Source of the DNA: Stenopsyche tienmushanensis
Lineage: Eukaryota; Arthropoda; Insecta; Trichoptera; Stenopsychidae
Assembly (NCBI GenBank): GCA_008973525.1
Contig: WACJ01000521.1
Span: forward strand, 1,612,001-1,676,000
DNA length: 64,000 bases
Reading direction: 5' to 3'
Made by a program: the position numbers and the translations under genes. Shown piece by piece: positions 10,780 through 20,310 of this stretch; positions within the stretch are counted from its first letter, which is position 1; every line of letters begins with the position of its first letter. Under the pieces are notes generated by a model that was not told where the DNA came from, made no database searches, and saw only the letters and a program-made list of their open reading frames with translations.

Positions 10780-10960
10780 GGAGGGATCTTAACGGTCGAT
10801 TTGTTTGATCTCGCGCATTTATCGGCCATTTTGTTCAGTCACAGTAAATTCTTCCAATGGAAAGGTCCTCGCACACTTTTGCCACCTCTTGTCAATGCAA
10901 GAATGGCGCGGTCATTCGTTTTTTGATTTCAAAACAATACTGCTGCGAGCATCCATCGGA
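10780..10960 (+). mobile_element. mariner-like family D fragment, inverted copy
   Basis: GCCATTTTGTTCAGTCACAG and TAAATTCTTCCAATGG are the reverse complement of a block found at 24510, 44030, 49200 and 57080. In family D this region lies on the strand opposite to GDETW-type transposase coding. No terminal repeat remains. Confidence 0.6.
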
Positions 10961-10984
10961 AGCTCAGCATGTATTATTCAATTA

Positions 10985-11350
10985 TGCCAATTCTGACACC
11001 AATGAAGCATAGGAGTGGGACGCTCTTAAGGGTAGATTCTTCGGGCGGCGGTCTGCTCCCACGTGCTCGTGGGAATGACCACGTACGCACGCAGGTTGGT
11101 TCTGCTTTCGGGGCATTGTGTAACCGGGCATTGGGATGAAAGTTGACAAGCATCGAACGAGAGATATCTGGCCGCAGGAAGGACGTCCTCCCGCAGTCAA
11201 GGCTATCCGATGACTTTTCACGACGCACAGAAGATAGAGCTGTTAAATTGATACATTACGCCTTAAGAGAGACGGAAAGTTTCGCTATTAATCTGGCGAA
11301 TTAAATCTGCATAGATTAACAACACCATTGCATGGGGATGATAATTCGTT
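10985..11350 (-). mobile_element. LTR-type repeat copy, minus, nearly full
   Basis: On the minus strand this runs from ATCCCCATGCAATGG through the dyad (TTGTTAATCTATGCAGATTT ... CGCCAGATTAATAGCG), CCGTCTCTCTTAAGGCG and the palindrome GGAGGACGTCCTTCC. It then passes through a U5-like GC-rich segment to CATTGGTGTCAGAATTGG, the tRNA-Leu primer-binding-like site (10988-11003). Part of the middle, between the dyad and the palindrome, is shorter than in copies at 15020 and 63172. It keeps both landmarks and the site, so it is one of the more complete copies. Confidence 0.75.
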
Positions 11351-12559
11351 AGTATTATTTTTTATAGATTCAGAAAATCGGTGGAAATCTGAATTGAGAC
11401 GATCGATGTAATAATGCAATTAATAAATAATATTACTCTCTGTTAATAATTGAATTGATTTATACTCTTATTAGGGACATTCATATTAACCACTTATTAA
11501 CCAGCATACAGGAGACTATCTTTAAATGTTTCTCTATAAAATAGGTAAAGAATTAAGCTGATATCTCCTATATTGTTTGTGTTATTCATTTTTTAAATAA
11601 AGTAGTCTCTCTGTCGTACCCTGTATTACAAAATGCAACTAGAGTTTGTTCAAAATAAATAAGAAATAAAGCGAAAATCGAGATTTTTTTTCATGATCTC
11701 GAATCGGTGTGGAGCTTTAAGACGATGGGCACACTTAATTAGTTCATTCTCCCACGAGATTTAGAAGGTTGTGAAGTTTCTTGACAATTTTCGAGAGAAC
11801 AATAAAGCTGAGGGTTGGCACGAGGAGGGTGCTTCACCCGCCGCCGCTGGCTAGAGGGAAAGTGTTTTAGTGAAAACTTTTACGTGGATAGTCCAGGTAA
11901 ATGGTGTTGTGGAAATTCTATCCACGTCCAAAAGACACAGTTGTTTCAGGGCCAGTGTCTCTCACTTTGTTCATTATTTGCTACGTCGGAATGGCCTTTA
12001 TCTCTTATTGCACGAACGACTTAATATCTGCCGTTATTTATTTGGCCTACGTGCATCCAAACGTATACGTACACATTTCGCATTTATCTCTAAGCCTAAT
12101 TCATAACCGGCCACCTCAACTAATATTGATGTTAACTCATTTGTATTTATGGGAGAGCTCGAATTTTACCTGGAATTTGTTTGAAGCGTGCAATTATCGC
12201 CGTGAGTTGGCACAACGTGCTCGTCATTGCCAAAATATAAACCTTTGCTAATGAAAACTGTATAGAAAATTCTTGTTTAGAATCATTATTTTTTAAGTGG
12301 TGTTTATATAACATGACCACTGGTTGGCTTTGGGATAATACAATTATCGTTAATGCAGGCAGATTTTACATATAGAACATTTATGCTATGATCTTGTATT
12401 AACTTTTTCAATATATTTTATATGCCATTAACCTCTGATTTTGATAAGCATTGAAATTATTATACAACATAGCTTAAAAAATTATATTATATTCTGACTC
12501 GGTTGTAAGTATTATATAAATGCAGCCAAAAATTTAGCTATATATCAAATATGGGAAGA
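11351..12559. other. unassigned DNA with overlapping short frames
   Basis: Three plus-strand frames overlap at 11815-12251 (69, 78 and 116 codons). None shows a motif I know, and no consistent frame dominates. The rest is AT-rich. I see no supportable gene. Confidence 0.4.
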
Positions 12560-12605
12560 TCAGAAATTCCCGCGGCCAAGACGAGTGGTCGGATCCCAAT
12601 ACTTA
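12560..12605 (-). repeat. sister-family remnant
   Basis: TTCCCGCGGCCAAGACGAG followed by TGGTCGGATCCC is a short minus-oriented piece of the diverged LTR-type subfamily. Confidence 0.4.
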
Positions 12606-12904
12606 ATTAGTTTTTTTTATTGTTCTCTAAGCTACTCAGATGAACGTTTGATTCAGCTGTTTCCAGCTATTATATCCACCGGATGCCGCTTTGATTCTTC
12701 TGGAACCATCATCCAGTAGTCGGCCAATTTTTTCGTAAAATAGTATCTTTCTCAAAATAAAAAAATAAGGTGATAGGCTTGCACGGCAACCTCGTCATAT
12801 TATTTACGCTTATGTAATAATTAAATATATTCTTAAATAATACATATATTTTTAAAGCTTCCAGAAAGTTTATATATATATCAAGGAAGAGCCTATTGAA
12901 GAAA
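12606..12904. other. AT-rich, nothing seen
   Basis: No support for a gene; a phenylalanine/leucine-rich minus frame at 12709-12930 is a composition effect. Confidence 0.45.
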
Positions 12905-13150
12905 AGCGATTGTCGCTGCCATAAGTACAACAGCTGTAATTCCGTCTGTATAGGTCAAACGGACAAGAACTTCGAAACCAGGATCAAAGAGCACGTCAGT
13001 TGTTGAAAACTGTTCCAGGATAAAACTAATTTCGGGCTTCATCCCTTCAACAGTGGACATGCTTTTGACACGGAAATGGGGTTTAGGACGATGCATGTTA
13101 ACTCTACGAGTAGAAAGCTTGACTACCATAAAGCCCTCGTTGGCAAATTA
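12905..13150 (+). pseudogene. GIY-YIG endonuclease remnant (Penelope-like element)
   Basis: Reading plus from 12917 gives CHKYNSCNSVCIGQT, then DKNFETRIKEH. This matches the GIY-YIG nuclease core as found at the C-terminus of Penelope-like retroelements: paired cysteines, an expected YIGQT block (here CIGQT, the Tyr replaced by Cys), then an Arg/Lys-Glu-His segment. After a stop and frame change the sequence continues with FNSGHAFD and a segment ending KLDYHKAL, which fits the end of that domain. The Tyr-to-Cys change and the frame breaks mean it is dead. Neighbouring AT-rich DNA shows no reverse transcriptase. Some other GIY-YIG-bearing element is possible but less likely. Confidence 0.65.
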
Positions 13151-13239
13151 ACAAGGAAGCGTGCATAAATTGTTTTAAATACTGGTCAATGTGGTTTAAT
13201 ATTATTTTGATATTGCAAAATAAAAATCAAATCGTATCT

Positions 13240-13415
13240 AAATGCAGATTTAATTTGCCAGATTAACACCTTTATCCGACAGCTCATATCCATTACGACC
13301 CGGTAGTAGAAAGAACACGCATATGATCATATGAATACGTGGGGAAGCAACTTGGGTATTATGTCCCGAGAGTGCTCCAATGGTGTCAGAAGTGGGATGG
13401 TGATTCACTCTTGCT
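13240..13415 (+). mobile_element. LTR-type repeat, deleted copy with primer site
   Basis: This begins with the right arm of the dyad (GCAGATTTAATTTGCCAGAT), jumps to the U5-like ACGACCCGGTAGTAGAA and GCATATGATCATATG region, and ends with CTCCAATGGTGTCAGAAG followed by TGGGATGGTGATTCACTC. The primer-binding-like site is 13381-13397. The whole palindrome/AATAAA section is missing, so this is an internal deletion derivative. Confidence 0.7.
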
Positions 13416-13693
13416 ACATTGTATTGACAGAGAGACTTGGATTAATTAACTCAACTATTTATTGACTTTTGTTAGCAATAAATTCGTCCAGAACTCATCA
13501 ATAGGAACAGCGTCATCTTGCATTTTATCAAAGCGAGACTCCATTAAGTGAAAAATATCATTATAAAAAATAGGGATTTTGAATGGAAGTTACTATTGCA
13601 TTCATCTTATTTAGCTTTTACGGATTTTTGTTTGTTTCAAGTATTAGAGCAGTTAAATAAATTATCATATTCTTACTTAAAAATGAATGGATC

Positions 13694-13960
13694 TTGCCGC
13701 GGGAAGGACGTCTTTCCGTAGTCAAGGCTATCCGACGATTCCTTATAACTCCCACCTCTTGCGCGTCACCACCAAAACAAAAACGATGCATGCGCAAGAA
13801 ATCATTAGTGTCGTTCCTTCAGACGCAATTTCTCCGCAACGTCACAGAAGATGGCGCTGTTAAATTGACACATTGCGCCTAAAGAGAGACGGAAGATGTC
13901 GCTTTTAATCTAGCGAATAATATCTACACAGATTAACAGTGCTATTTAATGCGGATGTTA
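13694..13960 (-). mobile_element. LTR-type repeat copy, minus, 5' half
   Basis: On plus this reads CCGCGGGAAGGACGTCTTTC, GTAGTCAAGGCTATCC, a partial CGCAAGAAATCATT region, then TGACACATTGCGCC, AGAGAGACGGAAGATGTCGC and the decayed dyad around 13903-13945. It lacks the U5-like part and primer site. It lies only about 280 bp from the plus copy at 13240-13415, in opposite orientation. Confidence 0.7.
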
Positions 13961-13989
13961 ATTTGTTCATACACATACTAAAAGAGGGC

Positions 13990-14075
13990 CAGCTGCTAGA
14001 TGACGCTGCTAAGGATGTTTAAATGAAAATGATTAAATACGCGTTGCGCAACAGAGGAGTTAATAAATCAAATGA
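13990..14075 (-). repeat. GTTGCGCAACGCG repeat, copy 1
   Basis: On plus: AGATGACGCTGCTAAGGATG ... AAATACGCGTTGCGCAACAG. This is the reverse complement of 18295-18375, and a related piece lies at 61375-61420. The self-complementary TTGCGCAA core is conserved in all three. Confidence 0.65.
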
Positions 14076-14934
14076 TGAATAAACTTTCTGTAATTTTAAT
14101 GTTCTACTACTTTGACCCAAAAAAAAGATGAAAGATATATCTGAAAAAATACTTACTGGAAAAGGGGGGAGGGAATTTTTTGTATTAAATTAATAAAAAA
14201 TAAAGCTGCATTGCGTTTAATTTTTGTCCACAATGTTTCAATGAAGAAAATTTATTTAGACAGTATAAAACTCATCATTAGTACGGCGAAAAAATTCTTG
14301 GCAAAAGAACAAGAAATCTCGAGTGCCGACAATAACAATCCATCTTCGCGATATTATCTCAAGTAATTTAGAGGGATGCTAAAATTCGTTCAAAACTATT
14401 CAGGTAGAATTGAATCGATTTGTGTCATTAAAAATGAATTAAATTGCTGGAGTGCATAATCAAAGCTCACTTCTTTCAGTATTTATTGAGCTAATATCGT
14501 CCGATTGAACGGACACCAACGAGCGATTTGTGTAAAATGGTGGGATTTTTTTTTATTATTATTAATTTCTGGCGCTCGACTGAACGTCTTAGTAGAATAA
14601 TTTTACTGATTTGAGAAATTAGCTGGAAGCCATTGAGATTCGTTTTTTGGTAACAGCAGCGGTGTAAATTCAAAATATCGCACTTTCGGAAAGTCGACCA
14701 AACGTGTGAATATTCATTTTAGCGAGATTCCTGTTTTGGGCTTAATTAAATTCCTCGTGTATCAAATTCAATTAAATTTAATAGTCTCCACAAAGTTTCA
14801 AACTAAAATTTTAAGGTTGAAGAGCATTATGACTTCTCAGAGGAGTAGATGCTATTCAAGGGGGTATTCCGGTCTAGAATTTTAAATAAATATATTTTTT
14901 TCTCTTACATATTTTTAAATATCAGACTTTTAAG
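14076..14934. other. AT-rich unassigned DNA
   Basis: No frame over 60 codons except a shadow on minus at 14491-14673. I see no repeat terminus or gene. Confidence 0.5.
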
Positions 14935-15720
14935 AATAAGCCCTAAGCCCTAGGTCTTACCAGAATGAAATCTTTAAACACGTTTTTCTTGAGACTACTT
15001 TTTTCAAAACGGTTGACATTTAAGCGTGGGCGATTTACCATCCCCACGTAGTAGCGCTGTTAATCTGAGCAGATTTAATTCGCCAGATTAACAGCGACAT
15101 CTTCCGTCTCTCTTCAGGTGCACTGTGTTATTTTAACAGCGCCATCTCTTGTGGCGCTGCGGAGACATTGCACCTTGGCATACCGACGGATCGCTTTTTG
15201 CGCGTACACCAGTTACCGGTTGGGTAGTGACGCACAGGAGGCGGGAGGCGGGAGAGTCATCGGTTAGCCTTGGTTGCGAGAGGTAGTCCCTCCTGCAGCC
15301 ACATCTCTATTTCTCTCTCTCTCTCGTGTAGAATAAATAGTTATTTAGAGAAGAGAATCTTTCTATTCGATGCCCGTCTATTGCTATCCATTCGTCCAGC
15401 AACATCACGGCCCGATCGAATTTTATATAATTTTCAAAAACCAGGATTTACGTCAAATTATATTTTTAACTATTAAAAAAAAATAATGGCAAAAAATGAC
15501 TTTTTTTAAATCAATCACCATTTTCTAAAAATACAATAATTCTTTTCTGAGGTATGGACTATAGAGATATCTTTATTTATTAAGAATCGTTTTATATTCC
15601 TTATTTTAATCGTATCAACCAGGACATGTTCTTTTTTACCCCTTATGTTTAACCAGGTCTATAATTTTTTTAATTTTTATTTATTTTTTCTTTTTTGTAT
15701 ATTCTGAAAACGTCAATAAG
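14935..15720 (+). repeat. AT-rich family A, long copy split by an LTR insertion
   Basis: The left part (14935-15018) carries TTTCTTGAGACTACTTTTTT followed by CAAAACGGTTGACAT. The right part (15425-15720) carries TTTTTAACTATTAAAAAAA, GTATGGACTATAGAGA, TCAACCAGGACATG and TTTTTTACCCCTTATG. In other copies (60165-60500 plus, 41870-42300 minus) these parts are adjoining, so the LTR-type copy at 15019-15420 inserted into it. The family has no detectable coding capacity. Confidence 0.65.
15019..15420 (+). mobile_element. LTR-type repeat copy, plus, nearly full
   Basis: It starts with a decayed terminus TTTAAGCGTGGGCG and has ATCCCCACGTAGTAG. The best dyad in plus orientation follows (CGCTGTTAATCTG ... 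CAGATTAACAGCG, 15054-15094), then CATCTTCCGTCTCTCTTC, GGCGGGAGAGTCATCGG, an incomplete palindrome, a CT microsatellite (about 15308-15326), GAATAAATAG and a U5-like start. It ends before the primer-binding-like site. It is nested in family A. Confidence 0.8.
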
Positions 15721-15915
15721 TATTTGAAAAAAAAGTGTATTTTATAAATATTTATTTTATAAATAGCTATGACTAGATCAACAAGTTTATAACTGACTTT
15801 ATTTTTTCATTTTATTATTCCCTTTTGATCTGATAGTAAACTAACTTTTGTCCAGCTCGAGGAATTCAATCGTCCATGGACAATATATAATTAATACAAA
15901 TATCTCTGTTTGATT

Positions 15916-16845
15916 ACGCAGTAGGTGGGAGTCGTAAAGAGCCGTCGAATAGCCTTGGCTGCGGAAAAACGTTCTTCCTGTGGATTCGGGTGGGTGTTAG
16001 ACTCCACGATGCCCAACTATAAAACCCCAAGGGAGGAGCCAAGCCTACGCCCATGGGCAACAGGTTGAACCCCTAGGAAAATGATGTGGAGTGGATATGT
16101 GCAAAAGTAACCTCAACGGTTTGCTCATCAAACGCTGCTGGGGTAGCTCAGCTAACATGAGTTGGGTGAGCAGATCGCCCTGTCCTGGGTACCCATAAAG
16201 GGGTGTGTGAAACAGCCGATTACAGTAGTTGGTGGAGACTGTGTCAAAGGCTCACCACTTTCCTCAATAGCCTAGGCATACAGGTGAGAATGGTTTTAGG
16301 TTGACCGAACCGATACGAGTACCATGGGGAAGGGGTAGCCCCTGCAGTCCGTCATCTGCTGCAGCCCCCTTCAAACTGAGGTTAGACTCGTGATGGTAAT
16401 GAACTCGCGGTAGTATTAATTTGAAATTTAGCTTACGCTCTGCGCGTAGCATTTCTCGTGAGGCTAAAGGATCAGTAGAAGACACTCTCTGTGTGGCTAG
16501 TCCGGAGTAACCCGGAACAGACCATACAGCAACACAGGAAATGGGTTCAATTATAATGAACCCCAAATCCAATCAGTCGCTGTCTGATGTTTCTCTTTCT
16601 TCCCGTGGATAAAGAATTAAGTTACGACAAGAGTATTTCTATTCGACACTCAATCACCTTCATCTCTCTGTTAAGCTACACAACGACCCGAAAGTAGAAC
16701 GGACCTGCATGCAAACGTGGATTGCGTTTGATGAATAGGTAGGAGCAAGGTGTGGGCCGGGGATTCTGCTCCGAGAGCACCCCCTGCTCCACAACGTTAC
16801 ACTGGTGTCAGAAGTGAGATTCTTCGTTTGTCCACGCTACTATTA
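15916..16845 (+). mobile_element. LTR-type repeat copy, plus, with foreign insertion
   Basis: The left part (15916-15985) has GTCGAATAGCCTTGGCTGCG and CTTCCTGTGGAT. The right part (16599-16845) has CTTCCCGTGGATAAAGAAT, GACAAGAGTATTTCTATTCG, CAACGACCCGAAAGTAGAAC and CGTTACACTGGTGTCAGAAG. After a short spacer it closes with GTCCACGCTAC, the inverse of the family start. The primer-binding-like site is about 16802-16818. The 613 bp between the parts belong to another element. Confidence 0.8.
15986..16598 (+). mobile_element. 613-bp insertion with 12-bp target duplication
   Basis: The insertion is bounded by CTTCCTGTGGAT (15974-15985) and CTTCCCGTGGAT (16599-16610), a 12-bp duplication with one mismatch. 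The inserted sequence is GC-richer than its host, includes ACGGTTTGCTCATCAAACGC and TGCTGGGGTAGCTCAGCTAA, and has a diverged relative in inverted orientation at 24225-24400. It has no poly(A) and no recognisable protein. The duplication length fits LINE-type integration, and it may be the 5' part or a truncated derivative of the R1-like LINE seen nearby; that link is inference. Confidence 0.6.
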
Positions 16846-18294
16846 GTACTCGATCTGGTGGATATCAAATATTTAAATAACGAGGCTAAATTTGAAACCA
16901 CATAAAAGCAAAAAAATAAATAAACCATTTTACTCAATTTTCGTTTTCCAATTGAATTCCACCATCAAGGGTGCTTAATTTGAAAACGTGCATTTCTATA
17001 ACCATATTTTTTTCTCGGTTCGCATTAAAAGGGATGTGGGTCTTTTGGGACATTCGATATTGTTATATGTAAGACCACTTAATGCGGTTTCTTACGTGTG
17101 TTTATTTTGAAAATGGGGAAATTCCCGTGAAAGCTTCCGGGCGAGCTTAGTGACCCGCCCGCTAATTAGATCTTAACACTCGAAGGTTAACTTTTAATGC
17201 AAACAAATAAAATGGAAGAGGAGCCTTAATGGCGCAAGTGGCACTCACGCCTCCTCTTTCCATTTACGACCCCTGCGATTTAAGAGCAACATCTTGTGCC
17301 GAGCAGAATTAAGGGATGGAATAAGTCTCGCGCTGAAATTGCCTCAAATAATGCATTTATGCAGATTTGCGTATGGACAGCGCGATGATACCGGGATAAT
17401 AAATAACAATGGACGATTCGTATTATTCACGCCACCGACTTCCAGCGGTTGTTTAATATGCAAATTTTGTTTGTTAACTGATGACTACATTTGTGGAACG
17501 GAAACTAAATGCGCAAATGTTTCATTTCGGAATGACCTAGTGCCGTGAAATATTGCATTCTGAAGCTTACCGTCGAAATTTGCATTTAATTTATTTCGGA
17601 ACAATTTCAATGCATTTAGATATAATATACGGTATGATCCACGGTTCAATTTTAATTTCGTGCTGATCGTGTTAATTAGGAGCTTTTGATACGCTTTAAG
17701 CTCCATCCCGTTTGGCCTTAGAGCGAAAGCTCACGTGCAAATTGCCAACGAAGCTTTACATTGCAGCACGTCTTATTACATTTGTACCTAGCCCACGGTC
17801 ACACTTTGAATGTTTTGTAAAAGGGTTCAATTGCTTAGGGATTGAGTGTTCACTACTGCTCCCGAGGTCAATAATGCAAATCCTGAATGCCCCTGGAACG
17901 ACTACAAATATCAAATAGAAATCTGTTGGCCTTACTTAAGCGATCATATAGTCAAATATATATACGCAGATTTAAATAAGCTCAATATCGTATTTACTTT
18001 GATATATTAAGACATAATTTATTGGTTTTATATCAATATACATTGACATATGGAATTGGCTTAGTTTATAAATCAGCATGATTATTATTATGCGTATTTT
18101 ACTTCACGATACGTTGAGGATAACGAGTTCCTTGAAAAGCAGTTTTAATGAGATAGAAAATAGAAATTGATTAAATAAGTAGGATGGATCTATTAATAAG
18201 ATGTCTAATTAAAATTCGAAAATATATTAAATACAAATTGTCAATATATCGGATAGGAAGCTTATTTATCCAGCCACGGAAGAAACAAAGCGAA
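16846..18294. other. unique-looking DNA, possible conserved non-coding
   Basis: From about 17090 to 17940 the sequence is of balanced complexity and contains no repeat shared elsewhere in the window. Short frames (17294-17548 plus, 17485-17706 minus, 17712-17918 plus) have no recognisable domain or splice context. The texture, with AATTAG and TTAATG-type words between GC-rich blocks, fits intronic regulatory DNA. That is only an impression. Confidence 0.3.
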
Positions 18295-18375
18295 AATTAG
18301 CCTCCTCTGTTGCGCAACGCGTATTTATTCGTTTTAATTTAAGCAGTCTTAGTAGCATCATCGAGTAGTTGCCAA
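18295..18375 (+). repeat. GTTGCGCAACGCG repeat, copy 2
   Basis: CTCTGTTGCGCAACGCGTAT ... TTAGTAGCATCATCGAGTAG. This is an inverted match to 13990-14075. Confidence 0.65.
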
Positions 18376-18891
18376 TATAGTCTGTCACACAAAGCCGCCA
18401 TTGCTTTGCGATGTGATCACGTGACTCACAAAATGCACACGTAATGTACTAAACACAAGTTAATTATATGCATTGCTTTTTTCAAATTTGCTAATGATTT
18501 TTTTAACTAAATAATTATAAGTTTGTGTAATCTATCTTCTTTATATATATATAAATGAATGTCTCACGGATGTCCGGTGTCGAGGTGTCCGATCCGCTTT
18601 GCTAAGGTAAAAGTATATTATTGGTTGAGTTTAGTGATTTTAAATGAATTGATACATCACGGGATGTTAAAGTTCGAACTAAGTAGCTGAATATTGTTTT
18701 TTTTTATTATTGATTCTCAGTCCCTTAGAAGCGGCTTGTTTGAATTTGTTTGTTTACGTTATTGATTTTTTTTTCAGTTATTGTCTCAGCCGATTGTTTT
18801 TGTTTGTTTTTATTTATTTCTATTAATATTATTGATTTCTTACAGCTTATGATTTTCTGTTTACGATTTTTTATTGTAATTTATCAATTTT
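18376..18891. other. AT-rich with TA microsatellite
   Basis: A short TATATATATATA run near 18542 precedes AAATGAATGTCTCACGG, weakly like the start of the 121-bp repeat family. The rest is T-rich. A hydrophobic frame (18750-18986) is a composition effect. Confidence 0.4.
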
Positions 18892-19950
18892 ATGGTTACG
18901 CTTTGTTTGTTGCATGCCACGCGTTTCCCAGAATCATGTCAGAGATTATATCAGAGCATAAGGCTAAAGCAAAAAAAATGGACTGAGGAATTTGAACACG
19001 TCTTGGAGAAGCTATCATCATCAACGAAGACAAACCAGAACCTTTGGGGTGATATAAAGGAATGCGTTGAAACGCTCACGGGCGCATACAATAGAACGAA
19101 AGAAGCGTTGGATAAGCTAGAACAAGGATGGGAAAGGTCATTCTATTCCCTGCAGCAGCAGCTGCAACAACAGTGGACGCTAGAACAAAATACCACACAG
19201 ACTGCGGCAGCAGCACCCGAACTAGGAGTAGGTCACATCAGCAAGACTACTCAGACTGCGACAACGTCGGTACCTGGAGTAGGAGCAGGAGACACTGGCA
19301 AACAAGAAGCGGTGACGCCGAAAGTACTGAGGAGCCTGGCTAATTCCGAGAAGGCCGTTCTCGAACTGAGGAACGAGATAGCCAGGAGCTCCAAAGGAAA
19401 GCCATCACCATCGCAGACGAAGCAGCTTTAACCAAAGGCTACGCTGTAACTGCCTTAGATTAATATACTGATGCTCACACAGCCTGCTGGAACATCAGCT
19501 GCCATACCAACCATAAACGAGTGGACGGTAGTCGGCAGCAAGAAACAGAGAGGAGAACAGAAACCCCGAGGGAAGGCCAAGGCGATGGAGAAACAGAAAC
19601 AAAAAAAAATCCCGGCTTCAGAACGACTCCATTATCATTAGCCTTGAAGAGGGGAAGCACGTATGCCGAAACCCTCAAGACCCTCCGCAATGACGTGAAG
19701 CCTGACGAGCTAGGATTCAAGATTGCATCCATAAGGAAGACGAGGAAGTGGATGCAATCATTGAGCTGGAAAGAGGCTCAAAAGAGCCAGTCACTCTCAT
19801 TAAAACGACAACGGGCGCACTGGGATCGGAGACGGAGGTCAGGCAGCTGGTGCAAATGGAAACCCTCACGATCCTCGACATAGAGGAAGAGGTAGATGAG
19901 GGCGACATTGATACAGCCTTGTGCGAAATATCATCGTCGTCAATATAAAT
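18892..19950 (+). pseudogene. R1-like LINE ORF1 (gag) pseudogene, N-terminal and central parts
   Basis: In R1/Jockey-group LINEs, ORF1 packages the RNA template. Here a first open stretch to 19431 encodes a coiled-coil-like region (EEFEHVLEKLSSSTKTNQNL and onward) and a Gln-rich, then Ala/Thr-rich linker. After breaks come INEWTVVGSKKQRGEQKPRG, then STYAETLKTLRNDVKPDELG with IASIRKTR. In another frame from about 19742 follow DAIIELERGSKEPV and VQMETLTILDIEEEVDEG. The YAE...L+...R+TR+G...L pattern and its spacing are characteristic of LINE gag proteins just ahead of their zinc knuckles. At least two frameshifts and stops break it. The knuckles are missing because an LTR-type copy begins at 19999. 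Confidence 0.82.
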
Positions 19951-19998
19951 GGGCGAAATATCATCGACCGAGGACGGTCGATATTAAGGAAGGTAGAG

Positions 19999-20310
19999 TG
20001 TAGCATGGGAGTAATATCATCTACATGCAATTACGCTATTAATCTATAAAGATTTAATTCGCCAGATTAATAGCTACATCTTTCGTCTCTATTTAGGCGC
20101 AATGTGTTGATTTAGCAGCGTCATCTTCTGTGGAAGAAACAACACTGATAACTTCTTGTACCTGCATCGGTTCGGCGATGACGCGTAAAAGGCGGGAGTT
20201 GCGTTGATTGCGGAAGGACGTCCTTCCTACGGCCAGATCTCTCTTTCGTCATTAACAAAGAAGTTATCTAATATGAAAGACTTTCTATTCTAGAGCGGCC
20301 ACCTCAACTT
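19999..20310 (+). mobile_element. LTR-type repeat copy, plus, with clean start
   Basis: The start TGTAGCATGGGAG is preceded immediately by purine-rich AAGGAAGGTAGAG. Then come a diverged dyad (CGCTATTAATC ... CAGATTAATAGC), CATCTTTCGTCTCTATTTAG, TGCGGAAGGACGTCCTTCC and ACAAAGAAGTTATCTAATAT. It stops just inside the U5-like part. No primer-binding-like site follows. Confidence 0.78.

Noticed and set aside
16140..16200. tRNA-like GGGTAGCTCAGCTAA
   Set aside because: Resembles a D-arm by chance; no T-arm box follows at the right distance and it lies within the 613-bp insertion.
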